From Apium graveolens (Eukaryota; Streptophyta; Magnoliopsida; Apiales; Apiaceae), in contig NW_027420769.1 of NCBI RefSeq assembly GCF_009905375.1, positions 1 through 64,000 on the forward strand: DNA of 64,000 nt. Reading direction: 5' to 3'. Under the pieces are notes generated by a model that was not told the DNA's origin, searched no databases, and saw only the letters and a list, made by a program, of their open reading frames with translations. The translations under genes were made by a program, and so were the position numbers. Of this stretch, positions 9,953 to 22,231 are shown piece by piece; positions within the stretch are counted from its first letter, which is position 1, and the number at the start of each line of letters is the position of its first letter.

Positions 9953-11655
9953 TTAATAGTCCGACTATGCTTAGGAATCAGGCTCCTCCTGTCCTGTGTT
10001 TACCGATCGATCTATGGTTTGGATTTAACATTTAACTAAAGTAAAAAGCCATGCTAGGCACGGGTCTCTATTTTTATCGAAATATTATTTCGAACGAATT
10101 TACGTCTATGAGAAATTAATTTTCGAATACAAGAAATGATTATTTTAACTTTATTTTATATTCATACATCAATTACGTAATAATGAATGATATATTTTTA
10201 TAAATTTAATTACATTTCATAAAAATTTAAATAAATAAATATGCAATTAAAATGAGATGACATAAAGGTCATAACTGTATTTTCTTAATTTTTTTTCGTT
10301 TCAAACGTATAGACAACTTAAGTGGTGAAAATTTATTTTTGTCGTACAGTTTGATTCTGGCTCACCCCCGATAATTTTAATATTAGATACTTAGTTTAAG
10401 GCAGATAAACATAATTACTAATAAAATTAAAACTATACTATTATCACAAAAATACTTGAAGTTTGTTTATACGGATATGCATTGGGCCACATCGTGATCA
10501 GGAAGTGTTATTTGATCCCCAGACTCACCCTACACCCCGAATGAATATTCTATTCCTTTCCAGTCCTCACTCGACTCGAATGGGGAATCCTGCGAGAATT
10601 CTTGATATAATTAAAAATAATAATCATGTATTTTTATTTTTATTTTTTTAAAAAAAATCTACTAATTCGTATTATACAAAAATATTAGTAATATCTCATA
10701 TTTTTAAAATCAAATCATATTAAAATTGATTTACAATATAAAAATATGATAAATTAAAATTCAGACAAATATTTCTCAAAACAAAAGGGCAAAATTGATT
10801 TACATTTTTATAATTTCTCAAAACAAAAGGGCAAAATTGTGATTTCACGGCCATTAAAATGGCTCTTTTTACCCTTAATTGACATATAATATATAGTAGG
10901 AGAAGTTTGTTAAATTTATTTAATATTAGTTAAAGTTTCAATTTATAATGACATAATAGAATGCTTTTTTGGTAAGTTACCTTTAGGAATCAAAGTTTTG
11001 ATCTTATACTTTATATCAATAGATAAAAACCAATACATAAAAATCATGGATTACATATAAAATAAAATATTATGTTACATTTAAATAAATTTTAATTACT
11101 ATTTTATAAGAATAATGTATTTTTTTTTAAAAATAGTTTCAAAAAAAATTATAAACAATTTTGTAAAAATAATTTCCTTTTTTTTCAAGGTTGTAACTTT
11201 TTTTTTGAATAATTAGGCTAATATATAAGTGTTTTATTTAGGGATGAACATGAATAAAGCAATCGACTACAATTCAAAATATGCTAAGAAATAATTATTT
11301 TTGACAAATATGAATTATAACCTTACAAATGAGTAACCGTTCTTAAAAAAAATCAAAATTTTTGGCAAAACGACAGTCGTATCCAGAATTTGGGACGACA
11401 AATAATAAAATTTTAATTTGAACTCAGAGCAAAGAAATAATTTAGTTGAAGAAAAAATCGTAAATTTGTATTTGATATTAAAAATGCGCAAAAGTCTTAT
11501 CGGTTCAGGTTTTATTCAATTTTTAAAAAGTCCAATTTTTAAAATAAATAGGGTCAGACATTTTTAAAATAGTGTCGGGTCGACTTCCTATTAAATATGA
11601 GATCTATTTTAGGTCTGTGAGCAGATTGGGCCGGATTTTATCCGTGTTTTTCTTA
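9953..11655. other. AT-rich non-coding stretch, copy A
   Basis: No gene is seen. A short direct repeat, TTTCTCAAAACAAAAGGGCA, occurs twice around 10778 and 10816. An inverted repeat GCCATT/AATGGC follows near 10850. Otherwise it is low-complexity A/T sequence. Confidence 0.5.
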
Positions 11656-12119
11656 TCTATACTATTATATTAAAGATGAAACCATGAAAGTTTGGTGGAT
11701 AGTAGGTTTGGTCACCATAATTATAATAATATTTAAAATAAAACACTCTCATAAATAGATAAATATTCATAACAGAATTATAATATGACTAATAGTTTTT
11801 GTTAAAATAAAATAAAATATAAAATTCACCCTGCTGGACTAAACAAAATTATACTATTGATCCAATTTTAAATAAAAAATTAAAAAAATTACATATAGTT
11901 AGTTGGATTTAAAGAATCGGGCTAAAATTAAATAATAAAAATTATTGTTCCCGCTAAAAATATTATATTATTGGACCGGACTATAACAAAAGAAAATTTT
12001 TGGGGTCGATATAATGTCATAAAACTAAACCAAAATAATCAATATTATCCATCCGGTCTAAAATAAAATAATAATCACCACGGACTAAAATAAAATTAAA
12101 CAAAATTGTAAGTATAATT
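11656..12119. repeat. Diverged direct repeat, member 1, with Helitron-like start, copy A
   Basis: This ~450-bp stretch recurs at 12551-13003 with many substitutions. It opens with TCTATACTATTATATTAAAG after an A, which resembles the 5' end of plant Helitrons. No convincing 3' hairpin plus CTRR end was found, so the assignment is tentative. Confidence 0.45.
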
Positions 12120-12550
12120 ATAAACATTGTACACACAAGTAAACTATCAAACTTCCGTATTTTTACTATAAGGGTCGGATCCTTCTTATCCCACTCTTCT
12201 AAACTTATATTATACATACTAATGAATTAGATACATGTTAATTTTTTTTTAATTTTATTTATCGTAGGTAACCCGCAGCCACTACCCTTAATATAATAAT
12301 TATCTTTAATTTGAATTTAATTTTAGTGTAAATCGATAATATACATTATTTTTTTTAGCCACATGCCCTTTATCTACCAAATCCAGCTAATTACATCTAA
12401 CTTTTTTTAATTTTATTTTAGCTTGGTGAATATTATTATGTTTTAAATCGAATAAATAATATATTTTATTTTGTTTTAGCATATTGGCATTATATCGATC
12501 AACGAATTACCTTTCAAATTTTGATTTTGTTTCTAACCCGATTCAGCATT

Positions 12551-13003
12551 AAAGATGAAATAATGAAAGTTTGGTTGGTAGTTCGTCTGGTCACCGTAAT
12601 TATAGTATTATTTAAAATAAAATACTTTCATAAATAGATAAATATTCATAACATAATTATAATATGTTTTCGTTAAAAGAAAAATAATATATAAATTTCT
12701 GCCGATCGGGCTAAACAAAATTATACTATTGATCCGATTTTAAATAATTTTTTTAAAAAAAATACATACATTTAGTTGTATTTGAAGAATCGGGTTAAAA
12801 TCAAATAATAAATATTATTGATCCCGTTAAAAATATTATATTAATGAAACGAATTATAACAAAATAAAAATTTGTAAGGAAATTTGTGGTGTCGATATTA
12901 TGTTATCAAACTAAAATAAAATAATATATATTATCCATTCGGTCTAAAATAAAATAATAATCACCCCAGGCTAAAATAAAATTAAACAAAATAGTAAGTA
13001 TAA
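12551..13003. repeat. Diverged direct repeat, member 2, copy A
   Basis: This is a second copy of the 11671-12119 sequence, sharing blocks such as CATAAATAGATAAATATTCA and AAACAAAATTATACTATTGA. It is old by its divergence. The spacing is ~880 bp. The segment between the two (12120-12550) and the stretch to 13339 show no genes. Confidence 0.6.
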
Positions 13004-13339
13004 TTGCTGGATTTGGTTGATATAAAGGGCCTTAAGCTAACATAAATTTTTTGTCATTGACACATAAAATTTTACCATTGATTCGGGTTTAAATATATTA
13101 AACTAATATAAATTTGAATATAGTTAGTTGTGGCTCTAAAAAAATATATAGTTGAATTTGGTCAGTTCAAGGACTAATGACAATTCGTATATTATTGATC
13201 TCAGCTAAAATTTACCTTTTAATTAAATATAGTAATCTTTCGTAAACACACCCATAAATAACAATAAAATATAAATTTCAATCATTACATTATTTTTTTA
13301 AACTGTAGTATCACTAAGTTATACACCTATATGTATATT

Positions 13340-16300
13340 TGTGGCGCCCCAAAATCCGGGGTCAGGGATCTCGGAGGCCACGCCATCTCAATCACTATAA
13401 ACTACATACATCGCATCACAATATATAAATACTCACACTTAATGACCCCACACTTATCACACACACTTACAGGTTATTGTCTTGGAAACGAGCCATTCAT
13501 TACTAGAGTAAATCAAACCACAGAGTGATAATTAGTACAACCCAAAAGTAATTAAGTCTTACCGGGGAATAACCTTTAAGTAAGGCTAGTCCGTCGGCCA
13601 AATATATGTTGCTTATTTATTACCTTATATAAGTCATACGTATAAATAATCTGAACTAAAAATAACTGAAAACCAATTCAGCTTATTCGGTCTACCTGTG
13701 GTACAACACCAAACAACCTATGAAATAGCTGGCCATTTCGTACCCGTTTCATGGATGTGTGTCTCATGATAGGTATCTTGATTCACTGTTGTGTTGTATC
13801 AATTTAAGAAAACAAGTGTGAGCTATAATGCCCAGCATAATAATGTACAGTATGAAATGACTATATGATAAACTCAAGTAAAAACATTATATATGATATT
13901 TATATTTTATTCAAAAATAGTTATCAGTGGTGATACACACCTTCTTTTGAAAATAATTCTTTAGGGGATTTATTATCATGCAAATACCTTAATGGTAAAC
14001 CCAGCACCTAGGCTTGGGTTACGGTATTGCATCACAATTCCAATTGGAAGAATATGACATTCACTGGAGCCACCGCATATGATGATCAGTCGTACTACGG
14101 AATAGTAACATTTTCTACATGTAGATGGAAGATTCCATTTTTATTATTGGTTATCACCCTGGCCACATTTGGGCCTTTCTGTTTCCATCCCTCTCAGGTA
14201 CACACTTCGCGTCTATCCCTCTCAAGACACGGTTTTGCGCCCATCCCTCTCAAGTACGCATACTCCACATATTTATCAATATATAAGTAGGGCTGAGCAA
14301 AACCGAACCGAAACCGAAAAACTGAACCGAACCGTGCTAATTCGGTTCGGTTTGGTCCTAAATTCGGTTCGGTTTTATCCTATTCGGTCCGGACCGAATA
14401 GACCGAAATAAAATTCGGTTCGGTTCGGTTTTTTTCACAAATATTTCGGTCCGGACCGAATAGACCAAATCATAGATACTATAATTTTGTATTATATATA
14501 TTTTACATATATCTTAAAAATTATAATCAAAATTTTTAATTTGTAATTATATTTATGGAGTATTAGAACTCCACATATCACATTACTTTAATTATATTTT
14601 AAAATTTATAATTTGTGATTTAATTTTTAATGCAATTTTATTTTTGAAAAAAAAAATCGGTCTATTCGGTCCAAAACCGGACAGAACCGAATTATTTTGG
14701 TTCGGTTCGGTCCGGTCCATAATATAACTTCGGTCCGGTTCGGTCCAAGAAAAAATGACTATTCGGTTTTTCGGTATATTCGGTTCGGTCCGGTTTTGGA
14801 CCGAACCAACCGAATGCTCAGCCCTATATATAAGATACCTTCTCATGTGGTAGTAAATTGGTAGTCTCCCCAGTCCACGAAGTACTAGAGTCTACTCCTC
14901 CTTGTCCTTGTAAGAATCTCATCATATATCTGGAACTTGTATTGTTCCCCAAGCATATTACTTGTTGATAGGTACACCTGGTTATGTACGTATATATATA
15001 TACTTTCGAGAATTTTCGGAGGAACTACTAAGGATGTGCGCCAAATTTTACGAATTTTTTTTTGAATACAATTCGTTGACTGTTGTCAACATATTTGTTA
15101 TATAAGGGGGAGTTTCTTTTGAAACTATAATCAAAATATTTAAAATAAGTCGAGATAATATTCTCCGACGATCTGAAATTATTCGAATGATTTTCCGAAA
15201 ATCAGAAAGTTTTTTGAATCAGGTTCTATAATTTTTAAATCATAATTAAACAATTAAATAATAAATAATTAAATATTAATAGTTAAATAATTAAACCTCG
15301 AATAATTATACTTTTTAAAAGAATATTTGAAATAATATTATTCAACTAATTTATGTTTAAATAATTTAATAATATTTAATATTTAATCGAGTTTGAAATA
15401 AATATTCACTGGAGAATACTTCTCCATAAATAATGAATAGTAGATAAATATTTCTTGTTCGAACGATAAATTATAGTTGAGGGAATACGATTTTTGGAAA
15501 TCGTTTTAATAAAAGTTCGAGGTGTTTAATATTTTGTAAGTGGACGTTGAGTCCTTTTAAAACATACTACTATGGACTATTAATCGTCCTATAATATCAC
15601 CGGGATGATCATCGGGTTTTTATCTTAAAATCCCGACCGACTCTCGGTCTTATACTTATACGTCACGCTTAAAGCGGAATTAAACATTTTACGATACATA
15701 CTTATCGTACAACATCACTACATTATGCGAAAAATTCAATTATTACGTATCATAGCAAACATGGTATTTATGCAATGATAATAAAACAATTATTTCACAA
15801 CACAACAGTAAATGGAGTTGAGTCCCTAAACTTGCCTAGGTATCTCGAGGTGAAGGATGCTCTAGGTTCTTCTCGGAAATCTATAATCATAAACAAAATT
15901 CGTTTCCTTAGGTCCCGTTCTAATCTACGGTGACTCGCACTCATGCACTACTTATTATACACCCTCTCAACTTATATTACCCTTATTATCTCTTTAAGTC
16001 CTTATTTACATTATGGTCACTTCCTTTCCCGGGGTACCTTAAGTCCGTTTTCATTTTCATCATTGGCTCCGCTTATGGATTATACGGTTTTCTAATTGCG
16101 CGGTCTCGGCTCCGATATTTTAATAAAATTGAAAAATCATTATTTTCACTTGAAATTTTTATGACAGTTAGAAAACTCAATTTACTAATCTCTATAAAAA
16201 TTTCATGATTTATAAATATTTTAAGTCGATCCTTTTTATTTTCAAAGTTTATAAATTCGTAGCAGTTTTTGTCGCGTAAATCACTTTTAGTAAAACGGCC

Positions 16301-17705
16301 ATAACTTTTGATCCGTAAATCAGAATCACGTGATTCAAGCGCCTAAACGATCCTTATAACATTGTATATCATAATCAAGGGTTATTTTGGAAGAAACTAT
16401 AGTTTACATCTTCGGGACTTTCTGCAGAAACTTAAAGTTACGTTTTGTTCGTTTTAACGAGATTACGGTTACGATCGGAGTTTCGTTTATGCCTTAAATC
16501 TTTATACTACCACCAACAATCAACATAATATCATCACCACACTAACTCCTCTCGAGAACATCATGTTTTTGAGGCAGCAACAATCAACCTTAAATCTACT
16601 TTGCTAAACATCAAGATTACAACAATACTTCCACCAAAACTAGGTTTACAACTATGTTCTAAAAGGATCATGAACTTAAATCTTAAATAAGTTTGGGTTA
16701 AAGATTTATACCTTTATTGAGAGCTTGAGATGTGTTATTGATGATGGTGAAGTCTTGGGAGTGCCTAGTATGGTTTTTGGAACCTAAAACAACCATTAAA
16801 ATCAAGAAACCAAAGAAGAGTTACTATTCACACTATTCATTATCATCTTTGTTGAATTTATTTTACCCATCAAACCTTGATAAAAAGAGCTCAAAGATTT
16901 ATCTGACCTTAGTTTGGTTGGTATAAAGCTTGAGAATTAATGGGAGGATATATCCATGGCTAGAGCTTGAAGATTTGAAATTGATTTCTTCTTCTTTTTG
17001 GAAGAAGCCGAATGGAGAGTTTAGGGAGAGAGAGTGTGTGTTTTTGTGTTGCTTCTTGGGAGCTTCTTGAAAATAATGCTTGTGATATATTTTATTTGAT
17101 TGTTATTCTCTATTTTAGATCCTAGGATTTTATTCTTGTTGCCTAATCCTTGGACAAATACTAGCTAGCCTTTGTAGTTTACAAGCTAAGCTAATTAGCT
17201 TAGCCCCTTTAGCTTACTATTTTCTAGCCCTTGGTTGATCATCCTATACCTTAGCTCACTATTTGATAAAGTAACCATGGTTACTTTTCTACCATGGTTA
17301 GTTAGTGCATTACATTTATTTAATCGTTTACGCGTTCGCTCGGTCGCTTAAACGTTTTTGTAATAATTTCTCGTAAACGGTTCGCGACGTAAATCATTTC
17401 ATATTTATTCCTTATGGTTTGAATTATAATACTTGGCCATAAATCCGTAGGGTTTTAAATTCGTAATTATATTGTGATTCCCGTAATCCTCGATGATTCA
17501 TAAATATGGTTGTTTTTCAAAGTACGTTTTCTTCGAAAACTAATAGCGTTTATATACACTCATTTGGTACGCATAATTATAATATCAACTCCAAAACTCA
17601 TTTTCTCATGCACAACATTGTGTGGGCCAAAAACGTTTTTCCCGTCAGTCAGGGTTACTATTCATTAAATATTTTTACAATGTCTCAAAAATTTGAGTTA
17701 TTACA
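13340..17705 (-). repeat. Ty3/gypsy 3' LTR (long LTR, contains a nested MITE), copy A
   Basis: On the minus strand it starts TGTAATAACTC directly after a polypurine tract (AGAGGGGAAGAC, plus-strand 17706-17717) and runs to GGGGCGCCACA. This gives TG...CA ends and a length of about 4.4 kb, of which 0.55 kb is a nested MITE with its target-site repeat. Long LTRs are typical of Del/Tekay-type chromoviruses. The second LTR is not in the window, so the outer boundary at 13340 rests on sequence features alone. Short ORFs inside it are not considered genes. Confidence 0.65.
14288..14826. mobile_element. hAT-like MITE nested in the gypsy LTR, copy A
   Basis: A 539-bp non-coding element with terminal inverted repeats TAGGGCTGAGCA/TGCTCAGCCCTA and a perfect 8-bp target-site duplication TATATAAG (14280-14287 and 14827-14834). 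Both ends are packed with ACCGAAC/GTTCGGT motifs that can fold on each other. TIR type and 8-bp duplication fit the hAT superfamily. It encodes no transposase. Confidence 0.9.
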
Positions 17706-19841
17706 GTCTTCCCCTCTAACAAGGATTCCGTCCCGGAATCAATTAGAAAATTAGTGGGGATATCTATTCCTCATTGCGTCTTCAAGTTCCTAAGTTAACT
17801 CTTCGACATTTTGATTCCTCCACAAGATTCTAACCAGCTTCACAGTCTTGTTCCTCAGCACTTGTTCTTTTTGGTCCATTATCCTTACTGGCTGATCAAT
17901 GTAGGTCAGGTCTGGTTGTAAATCTACCTGCTCGTATTCTATTACATGTCACACATCTGCATGGTACTTCCTTAACATGGACACGTGGAACACGTTGTGC
18001 ACTTGTTGCAGATTAGGAGGCAAGGCGAGCTCGTAAGCTAGAGGTCCTATTCTCCTTAAAATTTAAAAGGGGCCTATGAATCTGGGACTCAGCTTCCCTT
18101 TCTTTCCAAATCTCATTACTCCTTTCCACGGAGATACCTTCAACAGCACTGAATCCCCTACTTCATACACTCTATCTTTTTTGGTCTGGTCAGCGTACTT
18201 CTATTGTCTGTCTTGAGTTGCTACCAGTCTCTTCCTGTTGAGTTCCACCATTTCTCTGGTTTACTGGACTAACTCGGGTCCTATTATCTTGTGTTCTCCA
18301 ACTTCATCCCAAAATAGGGGAGAGCGACATCTCCTTCCGTAAAGAACTTTATACGGAGGCATTCCTATGCTAGCGTGATAGCTATTGTTGTAAGCAAATT
18401 CGATCAGGGGTAAGTGGTCATTCCAATTTCTTTTAAAGTCGATGGCACACACTCGTAGCATATCTTCTAGGGTCTGAATAGTCCTTTCGCTTTGCCCATC
18501 AGTCTGGGGGTGGTAAGCGGTACTCATGTTTAGTCTGGTGCCTACACATTCTTGGAAGCTTCTCCAAAATCGGGAATTAACGTGTGGGTCTCGATCTGAC
18601 ACTATAGCTACAGGAACGCCGTGTTTCACTACAATTTCCTTTAAGTAAATATCCACCAACTTGTCTATGGTGTACCTTTCGTTGATTGGTAGGAAGTGTG
18701 CAGACTTGGTCAGTCTATCTATGATAACCCATATGGCGTCGTGATTGGTCTTTGTCCTTGGTAGGCCTGTCACAAAATCCATGGCTATAAGCTCCCATTT
18801 CCATTCCGGAATTTCCAGGGGCCGTAATAGTCCACTAGGTCGCTGGTGTTCAGCCTTCACTCTATGGCACGTCAAGCACTTGCTGACCCACTCTGCTACT
18901 TCTCTCTTCATGTTAGGCCACCAATAATATTCCTTAAGGTCACGGTACATCTTCGTACTTCCTGGGTGGATTGAATATCTGGAGTTGTGCCCTTCGTGCA
19001 GCAGCTCGTCCTTTAACTTTGCACATTTGGAATCCAAATTTGGGACGCATACTTCATAATCCCTTTCTCTTCCTTCTCGCATCTCACTTCCTCACCAGTC
19101 AATGTTCCTCTTTCTTCACTCATCTTCTTTTCCTGACATACTCATATCTTTTCCGTCAGTTCCGGCACTAGCTTAACCTCAAATAATCCTTCTGTCCCTT
19201 TACCGGTCACTCTCACGTCAATTTCCATTTTCTCAAATTCTTTAATTAATTCCTCAGATGTCATTATCATTTTGAGTCTTTCCTTCCTACTAAGGGCGTC
19301 AGCCACCACATTGGCTTTACCCGGGTGATACAAAATTTCACAATCGTAGTCCTTAATCAACTATAACCACCTCCTCTGTCTCATGTTCAGTTCTTTCTGA
19401 GTAAAAATATATTTGAGGCTCTTATGGTCTGTGTAAATCTCGCATTTCTCACCGTATAGGTAGTGTCTCCAAATTTTCAGGGCAAACACTATGGCTGCTA
19501 ATTCTAGATCATGCGTCGGGTATCTGCTCTCATACTCCTTCAATTGTCGAGAGGCATACGCTATAACTTTTCCGTGCTGCATAAGCACACATCCTAATCC
19601 TTTATGCGATATGTCACTGTATATCACAAACTCACCCTTTCCATCGGGAAGAGCGAGCACTGGTGCTGACACCAGTCTCCTTTTCAGTTCCTGAAAGCTT
19701 TCCTCACATTTCTCTGTTCATACAAACTTTTCTATCTTCCGGGTAAGTCTAGTCAATGGGTCGGCTATCTTAGCAAAGTCTTGCACGAATCTCCGGTAAT
19801 ATCCTGCTAAACCCACAAAGCTCATAACCTCTGTTGGGGTA
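17706..19841 (-). pseudogene. Ty3/gypsy chromovirus pol 3' part (RT end, RNase H, integrase, chromodomain), copy A
   Basis: In minus-strand order there is an RT tail ([16 protein letters not shown], ~19820), RNase H ([15 protein letters not shown] and [11 protein letters not shown], ~19640-19370), an integrase H2C2 finger (HNSRYSIHPG to CLTCHRVKAEHQ, ~18990-18860), and the integrase core (MDFVTGLPR, IVSDRDPHVNSRFW, AYHPQTDGQSERT). A C-terminal tail follows, then a chromodomain-like end (VKLVRILWRNQNVEEL, ~17830) in which the expected Trp is TAG. In-frame stops also occur at ~19716 (Trp to TGA) and ~19363 (Glu to TAG). The chromodomain indicates a Tekay/Del-like lineage. The element is cut at 19841. 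Confidence 0.9.
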
Positions 19842-20574
19842 ATTAAACTTCTTTTCAAAAAAAAGAAATAACTAAACTTTTTCATTTATATATAAAATTA
19901 ATAAAAAGAGTAATATTATGAATATAGCTAATAACTATAACTAATGCCATTGGAGCAAAAATGATTACAGGTTCAATAAAATTTTAGCTAATCATATTTT
20001 AGCTAACAGTTTTAGATTTTACCCTTGTAGATGCGGGTTATTACTACTACACAATCCATACCTTCCAGGATTCATTAATGTTTTTTCTTATATATAAATT
20101 GTCAAATATCGTGTACAAATCAGGACATTTAAAAGAATTGAAAATATTATACTCATTTGCTGATTGATTTATATCAGTAGTAATATTTTTTTATCAAGGT
20201 GTTGCAATATATGATGGCCTCTATGCACTTGCAAGTTTTGACGGAACCGAGCAGAAGGCCAAGGTCATCGACAATATTAATTTTGGCAACTTTCTAGAGT
20301 TGGTTACTGAAGTGAGGGAACTTATTCATGATTTTTATTCAAGTCATTATGCTTCATGCTTGGACTACCTTGAAGGTGTACGACCAAATTCGTAGCAAAG
20401 CTCTGAAACAGTATATACCTCCATTTGTGTCTGTTTATATGCGCATGATAGCCGATACTTTCAAAACCCAAACCCGTGGCTGGGTTAGAGGATGAACCAA
20501 ATTATTTGATAACAGAAAATCAAATACAGGCTTGTATAAATTTGCATAACTAAATCTTGTATGGCCAGACATGC
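19842..20574. other. Unique spacer between units A and B
   Basis: The sequence is not repeated elsewhere in the window. The first ~350 bp are AT-rich with nothing recognisable. The rest carries the CSN1 fragment annotated separately. Its presence only at the A/B junction suggests it is either the original left flank of the duplicated segment or a filler inserted when unit A was truncated. Confidence 0.7.
20199..20495 (+). pseudogene. COP9 signalosome subunit 1 (CSN1/FUS6) gene fragment, internally deleted
   Basis: After a plausible acceptor (ATCAAG at 20193-20198) the frame reads VAIYDGLYALASFDGTEQKA, then KVIDNINFGNFLELVTEVRE and LIHDFYSSHYASCLDYLE. This is the segment of plant CSN1 just before and at the start of its PCI domain. 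A +1 switch near 20375 leads to VYDQIRSKALKQYIPPFVSV and ADTFKT, which in the intact protein lies about 17 residues further on, so a piece is deleted. A stop follows at 20493. CSN1 is a scaffold of the COP9 signalosome, which removes NEDD8 from cullins. This copy cannot be functional. Retained intron-like flanks argue against a processed retrocopy. Confidence 0.8.
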
Positions 20575-20943
20575 TATTTACATCCTTCAGATTATTCTAG
20601 CATTTCTTCTAGAATGTCATTAGACATCCGGAGTCTAAAGAGTTCTTCAATGAGTTGCATCAAAGGAATTATCATTTGTAGTTAATCCAAAGTGTTCAAA
20701 AAGAAAAAAAAAATAATACTCTTGGACGCAGCTAGTGACTATATTTATAGTGATCAATTAAAACCTAATTTATAGGGTATTCTAGTAATTTTTAGCACAT
20801 ATTTATTATTTTTACAACTTAAATATACATATATGAGTTATATTTGAGGTAAAATTTAACTATAGGACATATAAATAGTTTTGAAATAAAATGGGATATA
20901 TTTATAAAGTGACCCCTAAATTTGGGACATATTACACAAATTT

Positions 20944-21088
20944 CCTTTATTTTTATATTACATTCAAATATTTTAAATTATTACTTAAAATTTAACGATT
21001 ATTATTTACAATATCAAATCGATAAATCAATCAAATATAACTTATTTTACATCTAATAGTGTAATATAATTTTAATAAAAGATATTTA
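20944..21088. repeat. Direct repeat 1 upstream of the pseudouridine synthase, copy B
   Basis: About 145 bp, repeated with ~90% identity by eye at 21177-21317. Shared blocks include GATAAATCAATCAAATATAA. The corresponding copy in unit C starts near 51624. Confidence 0.8.
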
Positions 21089-21176
21089 ATGTGCAATTTC
21101 AGTCCATCGTTTCATCTTTTCTCCTTCCTTCTTCCAATTTAGCTGAACGCACTTCACTTCGGCATTATTGCAATTA

Positions 21177-21317
21177 TTTTTTATATTGCATTCAAATATT
21201 CTTAATTATTACTTAAAATTTAACAATTATTATTTACAATAACAAATTGATAAATCAATCAAATATAACTTATTTTACTTCTAATAGTTCAATATAATTT
21301 TTAATAAAGAATATTTA
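21177..21317. repeat. Direct repeat 2 upstream of the pseudouridine synthase, copy B
   Basis: Second member of the pair; ~88 bp of unique sequence separates it from the first. The corresponding copy in unit C starts near 51855. Confidence 0.8.
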
Positions 21318-22226
21318 AAATATTATATATTTTATATAAAAATCAGATTTTTATTTAGACTTCTTAAAATGCTAAACTTTTATCCAGGTCTAAACTAAAC
21401 TTTATCTGGGATTTTTCGAATTTCACACTGAGAAAAAATAATTAAGGCCCTCGCCGGGCTGGACTTTTTTCTTGATGGGCTTTTTTTGTAGTTTTTTTTC
21501 CGTATCGGCCGGAATTTTGGTCCTCTATTCCGGAACAACAGTGAAATGCGGACAATCGGAGAACCCTGGCCGGAATTAAACGACGGCCTCTTCTATTCCG
21601 ATCGCGTCCGACCCTCTGATTCTGGTATTTTATATCTATGTAACTATTTTCTATTTTCTCTTACACAAAATAAATTTGTGTAATCATTATTCTAACTCAC
21701 TACATTATATAAACAGGTCTCACACTTATTCATTTTTACTCCACCAAGTACAAGAGTTCAGCTCCTTTGCAAGGATAATCCACTTTATCACTATACTTAT
21801 CTTCTTTTTTAAAATTACAATTGAGTTTATTTTCTCGGGTGAACGAGAGTCGAAACCAGAACTAGTGACATTGTGACAACAATAGAGAAACCCTTACGAA
21901 TTGACCCACAGAAAGTAGTGTTTATAAGCTTCAGATTTTGCAATTAAAGTTGTTGTTCCATATATTGATATTGTATGAGTTTTGGAATTGTTGTAGCTTT
22001 ATAGTTAGTAGTATCTCGCGTAATTTATAAGTTGTCTAGATGTTGCGAATTTTGTTTGAAATTTAAGCGTCTGGTTTGCTTTATTTATAATTAGTTCTGT
22101 TAACTGTTGCAAAGGTGCTCCTGCCTTCTGCTACGATAGAGTTCAATTCGTAACTCTTATCTCCCCTATGATTGAAACTTTATCAACTACAGAAATATGT
22201 TGAATAATACTAATGCATTAGGGTAT

Positions 22227-22231
22227 ATAGC
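22227..22231. other. Copia target-site duplication (left), copy B
   Basis: ATAGC directly precedes the LTR. The matching ATAGC follows the 3' LTR at 27033-27037. The 5-bp length is standard for Ty1/copia. Confidence 0.95.

Larger units (their letters stand above)
1..19841 (+). repeat. Segmental duplication unit A (left end outside window)
   Basis: This segment matches 22380-42228 almost base for base at an offset of 22383-22387. It holds the copia element, pseudouridine synthase exons 3-7, the G-box-like array, the cyclin pseudogene, the 178-codon ORF, the gypsy LTR with its MITE, and gypsy pol. Homology with unit B stops at 19841, inside gypsy pol, where the sequence switches to unrelated AT-rich DNA. 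The last ~1.05 kb (from about 18785) differs from unit B far more than the rest. Unit A lacks the Sirevirus and the 5' half of the gypsy element seen in unit B. Confidence 0.95.
20696..21545. other. Upstream flank of the pseudouridine synthase gene, copy B
   Basis: AT-rich flank that holds two ~145-bp direct repeats (annotated separately). Closer to the gene it has a GC-richer segment (about 21440-21540) that probably contains the promoter and 5' leader. No clear TATA box is evident. Confidence 0.5.

Noticed and set aside
10463..10651. 62-codon ORF in AT-rich DNA, present in all units
   Set aside because: Low-complexity end, no promoter or domain. Persistence is explained by recent duplication.
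14169..14411. 80-codon ORF over the MITE left end
   Set aside because: Its Asn/Arg/Thr-rich peptide is just translation of the ACCGAAC/GTTCGGT motif repeats.
15930..16208. 92-codon ORF with hydrophobic stretches inside the gypsy LTR
   Set aside because: It is inside a non-coding LTR and has no recognisable domain. Identity in unit B is explained by the duplication.
20604..20687. 27-codon minus-strand ORF (MIIPLMQLIEELFRLRMSND...) at the start of units B and C
   Set aside because: Too short, with no clear splice acceptor or family match. It could be a last exon but cannot be supported.
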